The position numbers were made by a program, and so were the translations under genes. From Polyangiaceae bacterium (GTDB lineage: Bacteria > Myxococcota_A > Polyangia > Polyangiales > Polyangiaceae), in NCBI GenBank assembly GCA_029261965.1, contig JAJDAH010000358.1, forward strand, positions 1 to 38,769: a DNA stretch of 38,769 bases. Direction: 5' to 3'. Of this stretch, positions 16,633 through 25,490 are shown piece by piece. How positions within the stretch are numbered: the stretch's first letter is position 1; each line of letters begins with the position of its first letter. The notes beneath the pieces were generated by a model. That model had not been told where the DNA came from, searched no databases, and saw only the letters and a program-made list of their open reading frames with translations.

Positions 16633-18027
16633 ATGCGATTCGCGAGCCTGATCGGGCCTGAGCTCGAAGCGCTGCTTCGAGAAAGTCAGGAAGTGCCCGC
16701 AGATGTGCTGGCGGAAATCCACCCCGAAGACGTCGCCGACATCATCGATCAGCGCGACGACGAAACGGCCGCAGTCATGCTCTTGGCCCTGCCGCAAGAG
16801 TACGCCGCCCAGGTCTTCGAGCGGCTCGACGAGGACCGACAAGAGGCGCTGGCCGAACGCATCGGTGTTCGCGAGACCGCCACCATCGCCAAGGAGATGG
16901 ACACCGACGATCTCGCGGATTTCTTGAGCCACGCGCCTCCAGCCCTCGGCGAAAAACTGCTCGAAAGCCTCGGGCGCGTCGACCCCGAATTCGTCGAGGA
17001 GGTTCGAGAGCTCCGGCAGTGGCCCGACACGTCCGCCGGCGGGCTGATGACAAAAGACTTCATCGCGCTTGATCCCGGCGGTCCGGTGTCGGATGCGATC
17101 GAAGAAATTCGCCAACTCGCGGAGGACGCCGAGACCGTCGACACGATCTTCGTGACCGAAGGCGACGACGACAAATTGCTCGGGGTGCTCACGTTGCGGC
17201 AAATGCTGCTCGCAAAACCTTGGGACACGATCGACGTGGTCATGAGGCAAAACGTCATCTCGGTCCCGCCCGAGCTCGACCAGGAAGACGTGGCGCGCAA
17301 GCTCGCCAAATACGATCTCAATACGCTGCCGGTGGTCAGCGACGGCGGCGAGCTCCTCGGCGTCATCACGTCGGACGACATCCTGGATGTGCTCACCGAA
17401 GAGCAGAGCGAAGACGTGCAGAAGATGGCCGCCGTCGAGCCGATGCGAGACGGCTACTTCGACACGACGTTGCCGGAGATCATTCGCAAACGAATTACGT
17501 GGCTCGTGATCCTCTTCTTCGGCGGCTTCCTCACGACGCTGGCGATGAAAGAGTTCGACGTCATCCTCGCGTCGGTCACCGCCCTCGCTCTCTATCTACC
17601 GCTCTTGATCTCCGCGGGGGGCAACTCGGGATCTCAGTCCGCGTCGCTCATCATTCGAGGGCTGGCTGTCGGCGACATCACTTGGGACGATTGGTGGCGC
17701 GTCTTGCTGCGCGAGGTGACGCAGGGCGCGGTGCTCGGCTCCACCCTCGGGCTGATCGGGGCCGGATGGGCGCTACTCAACAGCCACGGCCAGATCGTCG
17801 CCCTGCTCATCGGCCTCAGCATCGTCGGGCTGGTGCTTTTGGGGTGCGTCATCGGCGGCATGATGCCTCTGATACTGCATCGCCTGGGCATCGACCCGGC
17901 CACCAGCTCGACCCCCTTCATCGCGTCTCTCGTCGACGTGTTCGGCATCCTGCTGTATCTGGGCCTAGCCGTGTGGCTGCTGGGCGACGTGATCGTAGCG
18001 CCCGAGCCAGAATCGTTGCCCCGTTGA
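16633..18027 (+). CDS. mgtE: MgtE-type magnesium transporter
   Basis: 464 aa. Order: an N-terminal superhelical domain (IHPEDVADIIDQRDDETAAVMLLALP), two CBS domains (GGLMTKDFIAL...; VMRQNVISVPPELDQEDVARKLAKYDLNTLPVV) that sense Mg2+, then a five-helix transmembrane domain (VILFFGGFLTTLAM; LPLLISAGGNSGSQSA, the family signature; SSTPFIASLVDVFGILLYLGLA, with the ion-selectivity Asp). It is a homodimeric Mg2+ channel gated by cytosolic Mg2+. I see no Mg2+ riboswitch-like structure in the short 75-bp upstream gap. Confidence 0.95.
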   Translation: MRFASLIGPELEALLRESQEVPADVLAEIHPEDVADIIDQRDDETAAVMLLALPQEYAAQVFERLDEDRQEALAERIGVRETATIAKEMDTDDLADFLSHAPPALGEKLLESLGRVDPEFVEEVRELRQWPDTSAGGLMTKDFIALDPGGPVSDAIEEIRQLAEDAETVDTIFVTEGDDDKLLGVLTLRQMLLAKPWDTIDVVMRQNVISVPPELDQEDVARKLAKYDLNTLPVVSDGGELLGVITSDDILDVLTEEQSEDVQKMAAVEPMRDGYFDTTLPEIIRKRITWLVILFFGGFLTTLAMKEFDVILASVTALALYLPLLISAGGNSGSQSASLIIRGLAVGDITWDDWWRVLLREVTQGAVLGSTLGLIGAGWALLNSHGQIVALLIGLSIVGLVLLGCVIGGMMPLILHRLGIDPATSSTPFIASLVDVFGILLYLGLAVWLLGDVIVAPEPESLPR

Positions 18028-18064
18028 CATCCCCTGACCCCACGAAAACACTGTTTTTTCAGCG

Positions 18065-21000
18065 ATGCCGACGCTGAGCTCAGCCATCGTAAAAAACCAC
18101 GTCGCCACGATGCGCGAGGTGGAGGAGGCACTCGCCCGTCAAGTCGTCTACGGCGGGGACCTCGCGACCAACTTGCTCGAGCTTGCCGCGGTGAGCGAAG
18201 CGGCCCTGGTCGAGCTCTTGGCCGAGAGCTACTCGATGGAAGCTGCGCCCGCGGGAGAGCTACCGGTCGCGCCGAAAGAAACTTTCACGCTAGTCCCGGG
18301 CGACGTCGCGCTTCGGCACGGCCTTTATCCGCTCGGGCTCGTCGACCGAACACTCACCGCAGCCGTGAGTGAGCCGTTGCCGCCCGAAGTCGAAGCAGAC
18401 CTGGGGTTTGCTCTCGGCATCGAACTCGACTTGTGCGTGGCGCCGCTCGTGAGAATTCGTCAAGCGATCGCTCGCGACTACGGCTTGCAGCTCGATCGTC
18501 GGCTGTTCCGTCTCGTCGCGAAGCTGGAGGGACATCCCGATCCGAGCCCGAGCTCGCACCCGCAACCGATGGGAACCGATCCCCCGGACGTCAGCCATCT
18601 TCCTCGGCCACCGACTGTCCCTCCCATCGGCTATCTCTCGCTGGGATCCGAGCCGCCGCCGCCGGAGCTGTCACGGCCGCTCGACCGTCCCCGCGTGGTG
18701 GTCGAGCCGAACACGCCCAGCGCTGAAGCCCAAACGAACGAGCCCGCTGCCGCTCCGCCAGCTCCGCCGCCACACGTCGTCGCCGAAGCCAGCAGCACCG
18801 AACTCAGCAGCAGCGAGCCCGGCGGTACCGCAGAGGCGCCCGCCATCGAAGCCGCAGCCGGCAACTCGACCGTTCCCGTGGCGAGTCAAATGCCGTCGCT
18901 CGGCCAGCTTCGTGGCTGGGCGCGCCGCGCCCGCGCGGGCAAGGGCAAACGGCGCGGTCCTTACACCGCGGCGATGGCGGAGCAGGACATCATGTCCGCG
19001 GAGTCGCGGGACGACGTTCTCAGCGCGTTCGTCGACTTCGCTGCTCAGTACTTCGAGTACACCGCCTTGTTCACGGTGCAGAGCGACATCGCCGAAGGCT
19101 GGGACGCACGAGGGCCCGGAGCCAATCGCGAGCAGGTCCAGAGCATTGGCGAACCGCTGGATCTGCCGAGCTCGCTTGCCAGCGTGAAAAAGGAAGGCAC
19201 GTCGCCGCTCGTGCGCCTGGCGAAAGATGGGCTCGATGCCAGGCTCGCCAACGATCTCGCGCGCCCGGGGGGCCGCGTCGTCCTGCTGTTGGCCGTGCGC
19301 CTGCGTGGCCGGTGCCTGCTCATTCTGTATGGGGACCACGGCAAAGCCAACGTGCAACTGGAGGACGTCGGCGATCCCATCGCATTCTCCCCTCTGGTGG
19401 CGCGGGCGCTCGAGGAAGTCATCCTCAAACGAAAGCTCGCCGCACGCGAAGCCGTGCAGCGAGATCCCGACGCCGCACGCGTGGCGAACGCCCAAAAAGC
19501 CGAGCTGCCACCACCGCCGGGTTACCGCAATCCCCGACCGGCCCGGGCGGAGCGTGCCGCGGCGCTGGCGTCGGCGCTCGAATTGCGGGGCAGCGCCGAT
19601 GGGCTAGACGGACTCGACGGGCTCGACGAAGAAGGCGCGCTCGAAGACGCCCCCGCCGTCGTCGCGGCGGTGGCCCCGGCGCCGCCCGAGCCGACGGCGC
19701 CGCCCGAGCCGACGGCGCCGCCCGAGCCGACGGCGCCGCCCGAGCTGAAGAACGCGCCCGAACCGGCCAAGGCGCCCGAACCCGCCTCCACTCTGCCGAA
19801 GAAGGTCGCCTCCGTCATCCCGGCACCGACCATCGACGTCGACGCGCCCGCCCCAGCAACAAAAAAATCGGAGCCGCCCCTCGTTCGGCCAGTGATCGGA
19901 GTCGGAGCCGGATCCGAGGCCGCGCATCCGGCCGAAAAAAGTCCGACGCCGCCACAGGGCACCCCGATGCGTCACTCGACTCCGCCGCCGCTGGGATTGA
20001 CGGCCGTGAGCGCCGTGGCCGATTCGGAGCCATCCGAGGACGGTTGGGACGTGCCCAGCCGACCCGCGACCGGCTACGCTGCCGCCGAGTCTTCGACGAC
20101 GCCAGGTGTGCCCTCCGCATTCGAACGCGCCGCGGCGATTTCTCCCGCCGCGCCCGCGACCGGCGCGCCGATGAGCTCGAAGAGCGGCAAGCGGCTCGAG
20201 CTAGTGCCCGAGCCAGACGGCAACGACAACGACGCACCGGCGCCCGCTCCGCCAGGCAGCACGGTACCCCGCCCCGACAGCACGGTACCGCGCCCCGCCC
20301 CTCCTGATGCCGCCCCAGCGCCGGTCCCGGCGACGTCGGAACCCGCCGATTCAGCCGCGCCAGAAGACGACGCGCCGGAGATCTCGGTCGGCACGGACGA
20401 CGCCAGCGAGCTCAGCGCCGAGGAGCTCGCCGCGCTCGAGAGCGACGCGGAGTCCGAAGCGTTGGGCGCGCCGTCACGCCGGGTCGCGTTCGGTCCGCGC
20501 GTGCCGAAGCCTCGGCACAGCTCGAAGGAGATGAAGCTCCCGAGCGTCATCGTCAACGTGGACAAGGACTGCGAGGACCTCGTCGCCGAGCTGCTGGATG
20601 GCCATTGGTCCGCCGCCGATCGTCTCGTGGAGATCGGCAGCTCCGCGATTTCGTCGCTCGTCGCGAAGTTCCCTGGGCCGGTGACCGCGGAGCCGCGGCG
20701 CCGAACCGGAGCGCTCATCCGCGCGTCGGAATGCGGCCCGGTTCTCGCGACCCTCGCACTGCTCGGAACCGAGGCCGCGCCGTTCATCGCGGTCCGCACC
20801 AACGACAAGGATCCGCATGTGCGAGGTTGGGCCACTCGCCTGCTCGGCGAGATGGCGAGCACCGAGGCAGCAACGGCCGTTGCTCGGCGCTTTGCGGACG
20901 AAGACGAGGACGTTCGACGAGCCGCTCTCGCCGCTGCTCGAATGCTGCACACCGACGAAGACGCCGTGCCGGTGCTGCGAACCGAGCTCGTCCGAATCGC

Positions 21001-21415
21001 CAATCGGGTGAAGGAGGACGAAGCCGCGGCGCTGTCCGCCATCCAAGCGCTGGCAGATCTCCGGGACGGCGGCGCCATCCCCGACCTCGTCAAGCTGCTC
21101 GACCACGATGACCGCGAGATCGGTAGGGCCGCCCAGTGGGCGCTCGTCGAGCTCGCCCGCCAGGACTTCGGCGCAGAGACCGACGGCTGGGTCGAGTGGT
21201 GGCAAAAACACGCCAACAAGCATCGAGTCGAATGGCTGATCGATGCGCTGTCGCACGAAGTCTCCGAGGTGCGGCGGGCCGCCGGCGACGAGCTCAAGAC
21301 CCTGACAAAGGAATACTTCGGCTATTACGACGACTTGCCGAAGAAAGAGCGCTTGCGGGCTCAAAAACGCTATCGCGAATGGTGGGAGAGCAAGGGAAGG
21401 TCTCGATTTCAATGA
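18065..21415 (+). CDS. Large GspE_N-GAF-like-HEAT scaffold protein
   Basis: 1116 aa. Residues ~1-150 look like the N-terminal domain of type II/IV secretion ATPases (MshEN/GspE_N: a repeat with YGG..LLELA..SE..LVELLAESY and VPGDVALRHGLYPLG), but no ATPase domain follows. Residues ~300-455 look GAF-like (DVLSAFVDFAAQYFEYTALFTV; RVVLLLAVRLRGRCLLILYGD). A Pro/Ala/Glu-rich region (~480-820) contains an 18-bp tandem repeat. Residues ~820-1116 are HEAT-like (AAPFIAVRTNDKDPHVRGWA, LGEMASTEAATAVARRFADE, GGAIPDLVKLLDHDDREIGR) and end in WWESKGRSRF. No enzyme motif is seen; a signalling or assembly scaffold is plausible. The start lacks a clear Shine-Dalgarno. Confidence 0.8.
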   Translation: MPTLSSAIVKNHVATMREVEEALARQVVYGGDLATNLLELAAVSEAALVELLAESYSMEAAPAGELPVAPKETFTLVPGDVALRHGLYPLGLVDRTLTAAVSEPLPPEVEADLGFALGIELDLCVAPLVRIRQAIARDYGLQLDRRLFRLVAKLEGHPDPSPSSHPQPMGTDPPDVSHLPRPPTVPPIGYLSLGSEPPPPELSRPLDRPRVVVEPNTPSAEAQTNEPAAAPPAPPPHVVAEASSTELSSSEPGGTAEAPAIEAAAGNSTVPVASQMPSLGQLRGWARRARAGKGKRRGPYTAAMAEQDIMSAESRDDVLSAFVDFAAQYFEYTALFTVQSDIAEGWDARGPGANREQVQSIGEPLDLPSSLASVKKEGTSPLVRLAKDGLDARLANDLARPGGRVVLLLAVRLRGRCLLILYGDHGKANVQLEDVGDPIAFSPLVARALEEVILKRKLAAREAVQRDPDAARVANAQKAELPPPPGYRNPRPARAERAAALASALELRGSADGLDGLDGLDEEGALEDAPAVVAAVAPAPPEPTAPPEPTAPPEPTAPPELKNAPEPAKAPEPASTLPKKVASVIPAPTIDVDAPAPATKKSEPPLVRPVIGVGAGSEAAHPAEKSPTPPQGTPMRHSTPPPLGLTAVSAVADSEPSEDGWDVPSRPATGYAAAESSTTPGVPSAFERAAAISPAAPATGAPMSSKSGKRLELVPEPDGNDNDAPAPAPPGSTVPRPDSTVPRPAPPDAAPAPVPATSEPADSAAPEDDAPEISVGTDDASELSAEELAALESDAESEALGAPSRRVAFGPRVPKPRHSSKEMKLPSVIVNVDKDCEDLVAELLDGHWSAADRLVEIGSSAISSLVAKFPGPVTAEPRRRTGALIRASECGPVLATLALLGTEAAPFIAVRTNDKDPHVRGWATRLLGEMASTEAATAVARRFADEDEDVRRAALAAARMLHTDEDAVPVLRTELVRIANRVKEDEAAALSAIQALADLRDGGAIPDLVKLLDHDDREIGRAAQWALVELARQDFGAETDGWVEWWQKHANKHRVEWLIDALSHEVSEVRRAAGDELKTLTKEYFGYYDDLPKKERLRAQKRYREWWESKGRSRFQ
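19679..19744 (+). repeat. 18-bp in-frame tandem repeat (APPEPT)
   Basis: Three exact copies of GCGCCGCCCGAGCCGACG (19679-19696, 19697-19714, 19715-19732) are followed by a 12-bp partial copy. They encode repeated Ala-Pro-Pro-Glu-Pro-Thr within the disordered linker of the scaffold protein. Length changes would be in-frame. Confidence 0.95.
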
Positions 21416-21494
21416 ATCTTTCGAGATTTCAGCGAGATCGGGCCCAGCTCAACACGGTCGACACCGCGCCCCGAGCCATGATAATTCGACCGCC

Positions 21495-21695
21495 GTGTTG
21501 AACGACGAGCACGACGATTTCGCCCTCAGGGCAGCGAATCTCGCCGTGACTGGGCGGCAGCGCCGAGAGGCTCACAGCTTCGCCTCGATCGAGCTGCGCC
21601 AAGCCGACCCCGACGGCGGCGGCTGGGAAATGGCAGCGGTGGGGATCATCGGCCTCGGCGCGGCACTGTGCGTGCTCGGCGTCTGGTTTCTCTGA
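21495..21695 (+). CDS. Small protein with one C-terminal membrane segment
   Basis: 66 aa from a GTG at 21495. The first ~40 residues are polar (DEHDDFALRAANLAVTGRQ). The last ~20 (MAAVGIIGLGAALCVLGVWF) form a single transmembrane helix, ending two residues before the stop. The TGA is immediately followed by the GTG of purL, an arrangement that permits translational coupling. I do not recognise the family. The polar-then-TM shape makes it more credible than a random frame, but short GC-rich frames are common, so confidence is moderate. Confidence 0.45.
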   Translation: MLNDEHDDFALRAANLAVTGRQRREAHSFASIELRQADPDGGGWEMAAVGIIGLGAALCVLGVWFL

Positions 21696-24050
21696 GTGAG
21701 CGACGCGGAGCCGCGAAAGGACGGCGAGCCGGGACAGCGGGTCGCGGCTTTTCCCGGTGACCTGCCAGTCGACTTCGAGCTCGCCCAGAGTCACAAGCTC
21801 TCGCAGAAAGAGTACGACTTCCTGTGCCAGTCGCTCGGCCGAACGCCGAGTTATTCCGAGCTCGGCGTGGCAAGCGTCATGTGGAGTGAGCACTGCTCGT
21901 ACAAAAGCTCACGCGTGCACCTCAAACGGCTGCCGACCGAGGGCGAGCTGGTCATCCAGGGGCCCGGCGAAAACGCCGGCGTGGTCGACATCGGCGACGG
22001 GTTCGCAGCCGTCTTCAAGATGGAATCGCACAACCACCCCTCCTACATCGAGCCGTATCAAGGTGCGGCAACCGGTGTCGGGGGCATCCTGAGGGACGTG
22101 TTCACCATGGGCGCGCGCCCGGTGGCTGCGCTCAACTCGTTGAGATTCGGCAGACCGGACCATCCCAAAACCCCGTCGCTCGTTCGCGGCGTCGTCGCCG
22201 GGATCGGTGGCTACGGCAATTGCTTCGGCGTGCCGACCGTCGGCGGCGAGGTTCAATTCGACGAGAGCTACGATGGCAACATCCTCGTCAACGCCTTCGT
22301 GTGCGGAGTCGCGCGCACCGATCGGATTTTCTACGGCAAGGCCGGCGAAGCCGGTAACCCCATCCTCTACGTCGGAGCCAAGACCGGGCGCGACGGCATC
22401 CATGGCGCGACGATGGCGAGCGACGAGTTCACCGAGGAGGGCCCGAGCCAGCGACCCACCGTTCAGGTCGGCGACCCATTTCTCGGCAAGCTCCTGGTCG
22501 AAGCGTGCTTGGAGATCTTCGGCGAGGACTTGCTCATCGGCATCCAGGACATGGGCGCCGCCGGCTTGACCTCTTCCAGCGTGGAGATGGCCGGCCGCGG
22601 GGACGCGGGCGTGGAGATCGATCTCGACCTCGTGCCGAGGCGGGCCGCGGGGCTGACGCCCTACGAGCTCTTACTCAGCGAGTCACAGGAACGAATGCTG
22701 CTCGTCGCGAAACCCGGATGCGAAGCGCGTGTGCTCGAAATCTGCGACAAATGGGACATCGATGCCGCCGTCATCGGCAAGGTGACTGACACCGGTCGAT
22801 GGGTGATCAAAGCGACGCCCGACTACGACCCGACCGTGGACGACGTCGCGCCTGGTCCGCCAATCACCGTGTGCGACCTCCCGGTCGCGGTGCTGACCGA
22901 CGAAGCTCCAAAGTACGACCGGCCGCAGGCGACCGACGAGTCTCTGGCGGGCCTACACGCGTTCGACGTGTCGACCCTCGGCGTCCCGACAGATTGGGCG
23001 CGCGAGCTCCTCGCACTCTTGGCTTCGCCGAACGTCGGGTCCAGAAGATGGATTTGGCGCCAGTACGACCACATCGTGCGGGGCGGCACGGGAGTCCGAC
23101 CGGGCTCGGATGCGGGGGTCGTGCGCGTCAAGTGCGAGCGCGACGGCAAAGCGGTCGACAAGCACTTGGCGTTCTCCGTCGACTGCAACGGGCGGTTCGT
23201 GCAGCTCGATGCACGAATTGGCGGCGCAATGGCCGTAGCAGAAGTTTGCCGCAACCTCGCGTGCGCCGGCGCCCGCCCGATCGGGGTCACCGACTGCCTG
23301 AACTTCGGCAATCCCGAGAACCCGCCGGTCATGCGACAATTCTCCGAAGCGGTCGACGGTATCGCCGACGCTTGTCGCGCGCTCGACGCCCCAATCGTCG
23401 GGGGCAACGTCAGCCTCTACAACGAAACCGACGGCCGGGCGATCCTGCCAACGCCGACGGTGGCTGCCGTCGGGCTCATTTCGGACGAGAAGAGCATCGT
23501 GCGATCGTTTTTTACCGCCGACGTGACGATCCTCATGCTGGGCGAAGCGGCCGGTGCCGGGCTCGGCGGATCCGAGTGGGTGCACCAGAAGACCGGCAAG
23601 GTCGTCGGCCCTGCGCCGCAAATCGACCTCGAAGCCGAGGTGCGGCTGCAGCACCTGCTTGTCGCCCTCGCCGAGCAGGGCGCGGTCACATCGATGCACG
23701 ATTTGTCCGAAGGCGGGTTGCTCGTCGCGCTCGCCGAGTGCTGCACCGGAGTGGGCGACGAAACGCCTATCGGCGTCACGAGCGGCATGGTCGGGGCAAC
23801 GGTGGACGTGCCGTCGGCTTCACCCGAGGTGCTCGTTGGCGAAGCGCCAAGTCGGGTGATCGTCGGGACGGCCGACCCGGATCGCGTCGAAGAGCTCGCC
23901 CGCGCGGCGGGTGTGCCAGTGCGGCGTTTGGGACGAACCGGCGGCGACGAGCTCGTCGTCCGTGCCGGGGAAAACGAAGTCTGTCGGGTCCCTCTCGTGG
24001 AAGCCCAGCGGGCACGCGAGAGCTGCCTCGAGCCGATCGTCGGAGCCTGA
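21696..24050 (+). CDS. purL: Phosphoribosylformylglycinamidine synthase subunit PurL
   Basis: 784 aa, the size of the small bacterial PurL that works with PurS and PurQ. It makes FGAM from FGAR, ATP and glutamine-derived ammonia in purine synthesis. Family motifs: [94 protein letters not shown] and [15 protein letters not shown]. The start is a GTG abutting the TGA of the small membrane ORF and lacks a strong Shine-Dalgarno. purS and purQ are not in the window. The gene ends just before a 17-bp tandem repeat. Confidence 0.96.
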   Translation: MSDAEPRKDGEPGQRVAAFPGDLPVDFELAQSHKLSQKEYDFLCQSLGRTPSYSELGVASVMWSEHCSYKSSRVHLKRLPTEGELVIQGPGENAGVVDIGDGFAAVFKMESHNHPSYIEPYQGAATGVGGILRDVFTMGARPVAALNSLRFGRPDHPKTPSLVRGVVAGIGGYGNCFGVPTVGGEVQFDESYDGNILVNAFVCGVARTDRIFYGKAGEAGNPILYVGAKTGRDGIHGATMASDEFTEEGPSQRPTVQVGDPFLGKLLVEACLEIFGEDLLIGIQDMGAAGLTSSSVEMAGRGDAGVEIDLDLVPRRAAGLTPYELLLSESQERMLLVAKPGCEARVLEICDKWDIDAAVIGKVTDTGRWVIKATPDYDPTVDDVAPGPPITVCDLPVAVLTDEAPKYDRPQATDESLAGLHAFDVSTLGVPTDWARELLALLASPNVGSRRWIWRQYDHIVRGGTGVRPGSDAGVVRVKCERDGKAVDKHLAFSVDCNGRFVQLDARIGGAMAVAEVCRNLACAGARPIGVTDCLNFGNPENPPVMRQFSEAVDGIADACRALDAPIVGGNVSLYNETDGRAILPTPTVAAVGLISDEKSIVRSFFTADVTILMLGEAAGAGLGGSEWVHQKTGKVVGPAPQIDLEAEVRLQHLLVALAEQGAVTSMHDLSEGGLLVALAECCTGVGDETPIGVTSGMVGATVDVPSASPEVLVGEAPSRVIVGTADPDRVEELARAAGVPVRRLGRTGGDELVVRAGENEVCRVPLVEAQRARESCLEPIVGA

Positions 24051-24064
24051 TCGAGAGCAGGCGC

Positions 24065-24182
24065 GGCAGCGGTCAGGCGATGGCAGCGGTCAGGCGATGG
24101 CAGCGGTCAGGCGATGGCAGCGGTCAGGCGATGGCAGCGGTCAGGCGATGGCAGCGGTCAGGCGATGGCAGTATCAGGCGAC
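24065..24182. repeat. 17-bp tandem repeat between convergent genes
   Basis: Six exact copies of GGCAGCGGTCAGGCGAT run from 24065 to 24166, followed by a diverged seventh copy (24167-24182, GGCAGTATCAGGCGAC). The last copy contains the stop codon (TCA at 24174-24176 on this strand) and the final codons of the minus-strand NamZ-like gene, so the unit appears to have been amplified from that gene's 3' end. Each unit also places a TGA on the minus strand in the same register as the stop. The array fills almost the entire purL-namZ gap and is likely length-variable. Confidence 0.97.
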
Positions 24183-25388
24183 GGCAGCGATGGCGCGAGC
24201 CTCCGCCTCTCGAACCGTCTGCGGCCATTCGTCCCCCACTGGGGCGAGAATTTCCACGACGTCATCGGGCCCAGCGCCGCTCATCAGCGCTTGGCGGGCT
24301 TCGGTCGAACCGGTGAGCAAGTCGAAGGCGGGAATTTCAGTCTCGAACTCGTAGGGCTCGGTTCGGAAGGCGAAATCTTCGGGCGCTTGGGCACGCGCCA
24401 GCGCGACCAGGGACAAGTAGGTCCGAACGGGGCGGAAGAGCGCCGGGTCCGTGACGTGCAACATCACGCCACTGCAAATCTGCCCCGCAAACTTTTCAAA
24501 GGTCGGCTTGAACGAGACCGGCCGCGCGATGCATCCGGACAAGTCGGTTTCGCGGAGCGCGGTGGCCAATGCCACACCATCGAGAAACGGCGCCCCCACC
24601 ATCTGGAACGGCGCGGTGGTGCCTCGTCCTTCGGACAGATTGGTGCCTTCGAGCAAACAGCCGCCCGGGTAGACGAGAGCGGTTTCCAAGGTCGGCATGT
24701 TCGGTGACGGCATGACAAATGGCCGACCCCAAGCGCCCGCTGTCCGGAGCCGCTCCCAGCCAAGAGTTGGCACGACCGACAGCACGCCATCTCGGCCGAG
24801 CGGTTTTTCGTCTCGTGCCATGAAGTACGCAAGAATTTCACCCACCGTCATCGAGTGCCGGATCGGCAAAGGCTCGAGGCCGACGAAAGACAGGAATCCG
24901 TCCTTCTGCGGCGCCCCTTCGATCAACCCGGCGTCTCCGGAGATCGGATTGGCGCGATCCAAGACGACGACATGAACTCCAGCTTCAGCAGCGACGCGGG
25001 CGACCAACAGCGCCGTCCAAATGTAGGTGTAATAACGGCTGCCGACGTCGGCTAAGTCGATGAACAGGAGCTCGAGCCCGTCGAGATCTTCCGGACGAGG
25101 ACTGAGCGACTCCTCGTTGTCGCCATACAGGCTGATGACGCGGGGACCGTCGGATTCCGACGCAGCGACAGTGACCGGTTCCTCGGCCTGCGCCACTGCA
25201 TCGAGTCCGTGCTCGGGGCCGAACACGACTCGGGGAACAGCTCCGAGTGATTCGAGCACTTCGCGCGTGCTGTGGCCGAGGCGGTCGACCGCGGCGGGAT
25301 GAGTGAGCAGCCCGAATTCCGCACCGCGAATGCGCTTTCGAAGGCTACTGAAGGGGCCCGAAGCCAGCTGGTCTAGTCCGCAAAGCAT
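24174..25388 (-). CDS. NamZ-like (DUF1343) exo-beta-N-acetylmuramidase
   Basis: 404 aa. DUF1343 proteins include NamZ, which removes MurNAc from the non-reducing end of peptidoglycan fragments. Characteristic motifs are VVFGPEHGLDAVAQ, ISLYGDNEE, LELLFIDLADVGSRYYTYIWT, VVVLDRANPISGD, LPIRHSMTVGEI and MPSPNMPTLETALVYPGGCLLEGTNLSEGRGTT. I see no clear signal peptide (MLCGLDQLASGPFSSL), so it may act in the cytoplasm on recycled muropeptides, or the true start may differ. Its final codons and stop lie in the last copy of the 17-bp tandem repeat, so repeat slippage could alter its C-terminus. Confidence 0.88.
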   Translation of the reverse strand: MLCGLDQLASGPFSSLRKRIRGAEFGLLTHPAAVDRLGHSTREVLESLGAVPRVVFGPEHGLDAVAQAEEPVTVAASESDGPRVISLYGDNEESLSPRPEDLDGLELLFIDLADVGSRYYTYIWTALLVARVAAEAGVHVVVLDRANPISGDAGLIEGAPQKDGFLSFVGLEPLPIRHSMTVGEILAYFMARDEKPLGRDGVLSVVPTLGWERLRTAGAWGRPFVMPSPNMPTLETALVYPGGCLLEGTNLSEGRGTTAPFQMVGAPFLDGVALATALRETDLSGCIARPVSFKPTFEKFAGQICSGVMLHVTDPALFRPVRTYLSLVALARAQAPEDFAFRTEPYEFETEIPAFDLLTGSTEARQALMSGAGPDDVVEILAPVGDEWPQTVREAEARAIAAVA

Positions 25389-25451
25389 TGACGGATTCCC
25401 TATCAGAATCGGTGGGATACGGATACAGCCGCAAGAAGGCTATGCAAATCA

Positions 25452-25480
25452 TTGCAAGGACCCAACGCTGCGGTTAGCAT
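25452..25480 (+). promoter_or_regulatory. Promoter of the NtrC-like regulator gene
   Basis: TTGCAA at 25452-25457 and TAGCAT at 25475-25480 are separated by exactly 17 bp, each matching 4 of 6 sigma-70 consensus positions. The predicted transcript start is near 25487, only about 4 nt before the GTG at 25491. This argues against a more upstream TTG start at 25452 and suggests a nearly leaderless mRNA. Confidence 0.5.
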
Positions 25481-25490
25481 TTTTTTCATA

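Noticed and set aside
19604-21412. Long minus-strand frames opposite the scaffold protein
   Set aside because: They are antisense to repeated Pro/Ala/Glu codons and to HEAT-like repeats; low complexity, no start signals.
24065-24182. CRISPR array
   Set aside because: Units are directly contiguous without spacers and too short; this is a minisatellite.
22799-24316. A 505-codon plus frame within purL
   Set aside because: It is Arg/Gly-rich, out of frame with purL, and runs into the tandem repeat; a shadow ORF.
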